Positions 62,110 to 64,000 of a stretch of 64,000 nt of DNA are shown here, one piece after another. The position numbers and the translations under genes are program-made. This DNA comes from Cucumis sativus (Eukaryota > Streptophyta > Magnoliopsida > Cucurbitales > Cucurbitaceae). How positions within the stretch are numbered: the first letter of the stretch is position 1; every line of letters starts with the position of its first letter. The notes under the pieces were generated by a model. It was not told the DNA's origin. It worked only from the letters and a program-made list of their open reading frames with translations, and made no database searches. The stretch lies in the NCBI RefSeq assembly GCF_000004075.3, contig NC_026656.2, positions 9,982,001 to 10,046,000 of the forward strand, read 5' to 3'.

Positions 62110-64000
62110 TTAATAAGCTGAGGGAAATCCTTGGTATGGATTGTTGAATACTGCTACATTACCAGGTCTTGAATACACAATCTGCCATCATATTCAATTA
62201 TGACCACTTTTTGCTTAATGCAAATCATGTATGGAATCTTTATGGATTTCAATAATTTCATGAGTTTAGCCAATCAAACCTAGAGTAAAAATATGAATAT
62301 TTTGGACATATATAATCAACATGCATGATTTGATCATTGATATACATACCTGATAATTGTTAAGGGTGCGAGATTTAAAACCAGCAGCACAGTAATCAAA
62401 ATAATATTCCCAAGTCCGTATGAAACTTTCATCGAAACCAAGTTGAAGAATTTTGCTGAAATAAAAAATTTGATTACTTCCTTTGAACATGAACTTCCAT
62501 TTTAACAACATTACCAGATCCCCTAAAGAAAACATCAATTTTACCTCTTATTCTCTAAGAAATCCTTTCTCCAATACCTCAAAGTTTGATGGTAATGAAT
62601 CCCAATGTTTTCCAAATGTTCGATACTGAAGTAGAAGTAATGTTCTTTATGCCAAGGAAAAAAATCACCATGAATCTTCTAATAACTTATAAAAGCTTTA
62701 CTTACCAAAACCTTGATGCCTTAGTCATGGCTGTTGTTACTCTACTTAAGCATGGTAAGCATCCTCCTGGAAATATATATTCTTTTATGAATTCTGAACT
62801 TAGTCGGTATGCATCGTAGCGGGCATCGGGCATTGCAGTGAACTATTAAAGAATCAAATTTAGTGTAAGGACCAAAGACATCAATGTTAGAGTTAGTAGC
62901 ACAATCAAAAGCTTCCTTCCAACCTGTTGAACAAAAATTCCATTTTCTGCTAATACTGATTCACATGTACCAAAAAAGTCTTCCATGAATTCATGGCCTA
63001 CAGCTTCTATCATCTCACTGAAATACAAAAAGAGAATCTGAATGATCATATCATTGATTCATTCATATGACAGATTATTTCTCTTTCATATGATCAAACT
63101 CACCATGATATAATCCTGTCGTATTTTTTTGTACTAGGCACGTTTCGATAGTCGCAAAGAAGAAGATTAATGCGATCCTAGATACAAAGTAAAAAAGTAG
63201 ATATAAGCAATACTTCCATTAGTAGGAAGAGAAAAAATTCAATGAGGTTAATTTGTACCTGAAGGTTGGCATCTTTAACTTTTTTCTCAGCATATTTTAG
63301 TTGTTGCTCAGATAATGTAATACCGGTATAACGACATCCTGTTTGCTTGACGATTTCGATAGCTAAGCTACCCCAACCACATCCAATTTCCAATACATGG
63401 TGGCTTTTGTTGATTCTTGCCTATGAATTAAGATATAAACAAAAATGAATGGTTAATGAGAGAATGAAGAACAGTTCAATTTCTTATCCGCCGTTCGAAT
63501 GGTAGTCGAAAGAACCACCTTTTTAATGAGCAGTGACATTTTTCTCATTTGTGCAACCTTCAAATCTTCATTCTCACTCTGTACATTAACAAGAAGATAA
63601 TAACAAAATTAAGTCAAACTAATTGTATATACAACTAACAATGAATCATATGAAAAAGTGGAGAGAAGATGGTTTTATAAACAAACCTTAAATATGGCAC
63701 ATGAATATTGCATTGTATCATCCATAAAAAGAGAAAAAAGTTCATTGCTCTGTAAGGAACACAAAGGAGAGCCATATTTCTTTCAGTCAGAGAAAAAGGA
63801 TTCATAATAACAAGCAAATTTTAACTTCTTTTTGTATGTTAATAAATTTAAAATGACTAGCAAAAAAAAAAAAAACTTGATTGTTTGAAGCACCATATAA
63901 CATATTCAAGTAATTCCATAAATGAATTTTCTTAACTAGCTTTCTTGAAAGGAAAAAAAAAAAAAGATGCAAAATGACGAATCAGAAACTATAGTATACC
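62110..64000 (-). CDS. Second FAD-oxidoreductase/CFA-synthase copy, 3' part only (runs off window)
   Basis: Minus-strand exons seen: 63687-63749, 63519-63578, 63259-63420, 63104-63177, 62924-63017, 62706-62842, 62545-62625, 62350-62455, 62110-62181. They correspond to exons 16-24 of the gene at 45234-55946, and all nine have the same lengths (63, 60, 162, 74, 94, 137, 81, 106, 72). The window's last base is probably the end of exon 15. The SAM-binding motif VLEIGCGWGSLAIEIVK, CEMIEAVGHEFMEDFF, YIFPGGCLPCLSR and FDYCAAGF are intact and no stop interrupts the frame, so it looks functional as far as visible. It ends NPYQGFPSAY. It differs from copy 1 most strongly at the exon 20/21 junction (FTAMPDARYDAY against FISIPDERYNEY). 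The N-terminal oxidoreductase half must lie to the right of the window. Confidence 0.93.

Overview
This is a stretch of plant nuclear DNA. Host genes have many GT-AG introns, ribosomal-protein-type promoters and AT-rich spacers, and several products are plant-specific (PGR5, eIF(iso)4E, caleosin, CCT-motif protein). Gene content and repeat style suggest a dicot; a cucurbit such as Cucumis is my guess, not proven. No rRNA, tRNA, CRISPR array or bacterial operon was seen. Gene models were assembled by hand from splice sites, reading phase and family knowledge. All complete models close in frame with plausible family lengths.

Layout. 1483-5040 (+) TLDc-domain protein, 8 exons. 10490-13004 (+) CCT-motif transcription regulator, 5 exons. 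13.9-22.6 kb is a transposon island: a hAT-like end, LTR-type fossil fragments in both orientations, a decayed CACTA element and a decayed PIF/Harbinger element with both of its genes. 23036-25111 (+) ribosomal protein L23 (uL14). 26092-27513 (-) caleosin/peroxygenase. 29748-31723 (+) eIF(iso)4E. 32175-33079 (-) PGR5. 34501-35367 (+) intronless DUF716/TMEM45-type membrane protein. 37489-38534 (-) uncharacterised acidic protein with an MGCF N-terminus. 40873-43008 (+) two-RRM glycine-rich hnRNP. 45234-55946 (-) a 24-exon FAD-oxidoreductase/cyclopropane-fatty-acid-synthase fusion. 62110-64000 (-) the 3' part of a tandem second copy of that gene, running off the right edge.

The host genes are mostly unrelated housekeeping or chloroplast/lipid functions and do not form a pathway cluster. 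The exception is the pair of CFA-synthase-like genes, a clear tandem duplication with identical exon lengths in every exon that can be compared. The second copy differs sharply in a short segment around the exon 20/21 junction. Other points of interest are a related pair of non-autonomous hAT-like elements with recognisable target-site duplications, a complex fold-back in the 4.3-kb first intron of the CFA gene, and a duplicated segment with a 21-bp minisatellite in the last-but-one intron of RPL23. I found no convincing undescribed molecular system; the strongest candidate for follow-up is the diverged CFA-synthase paralogue.
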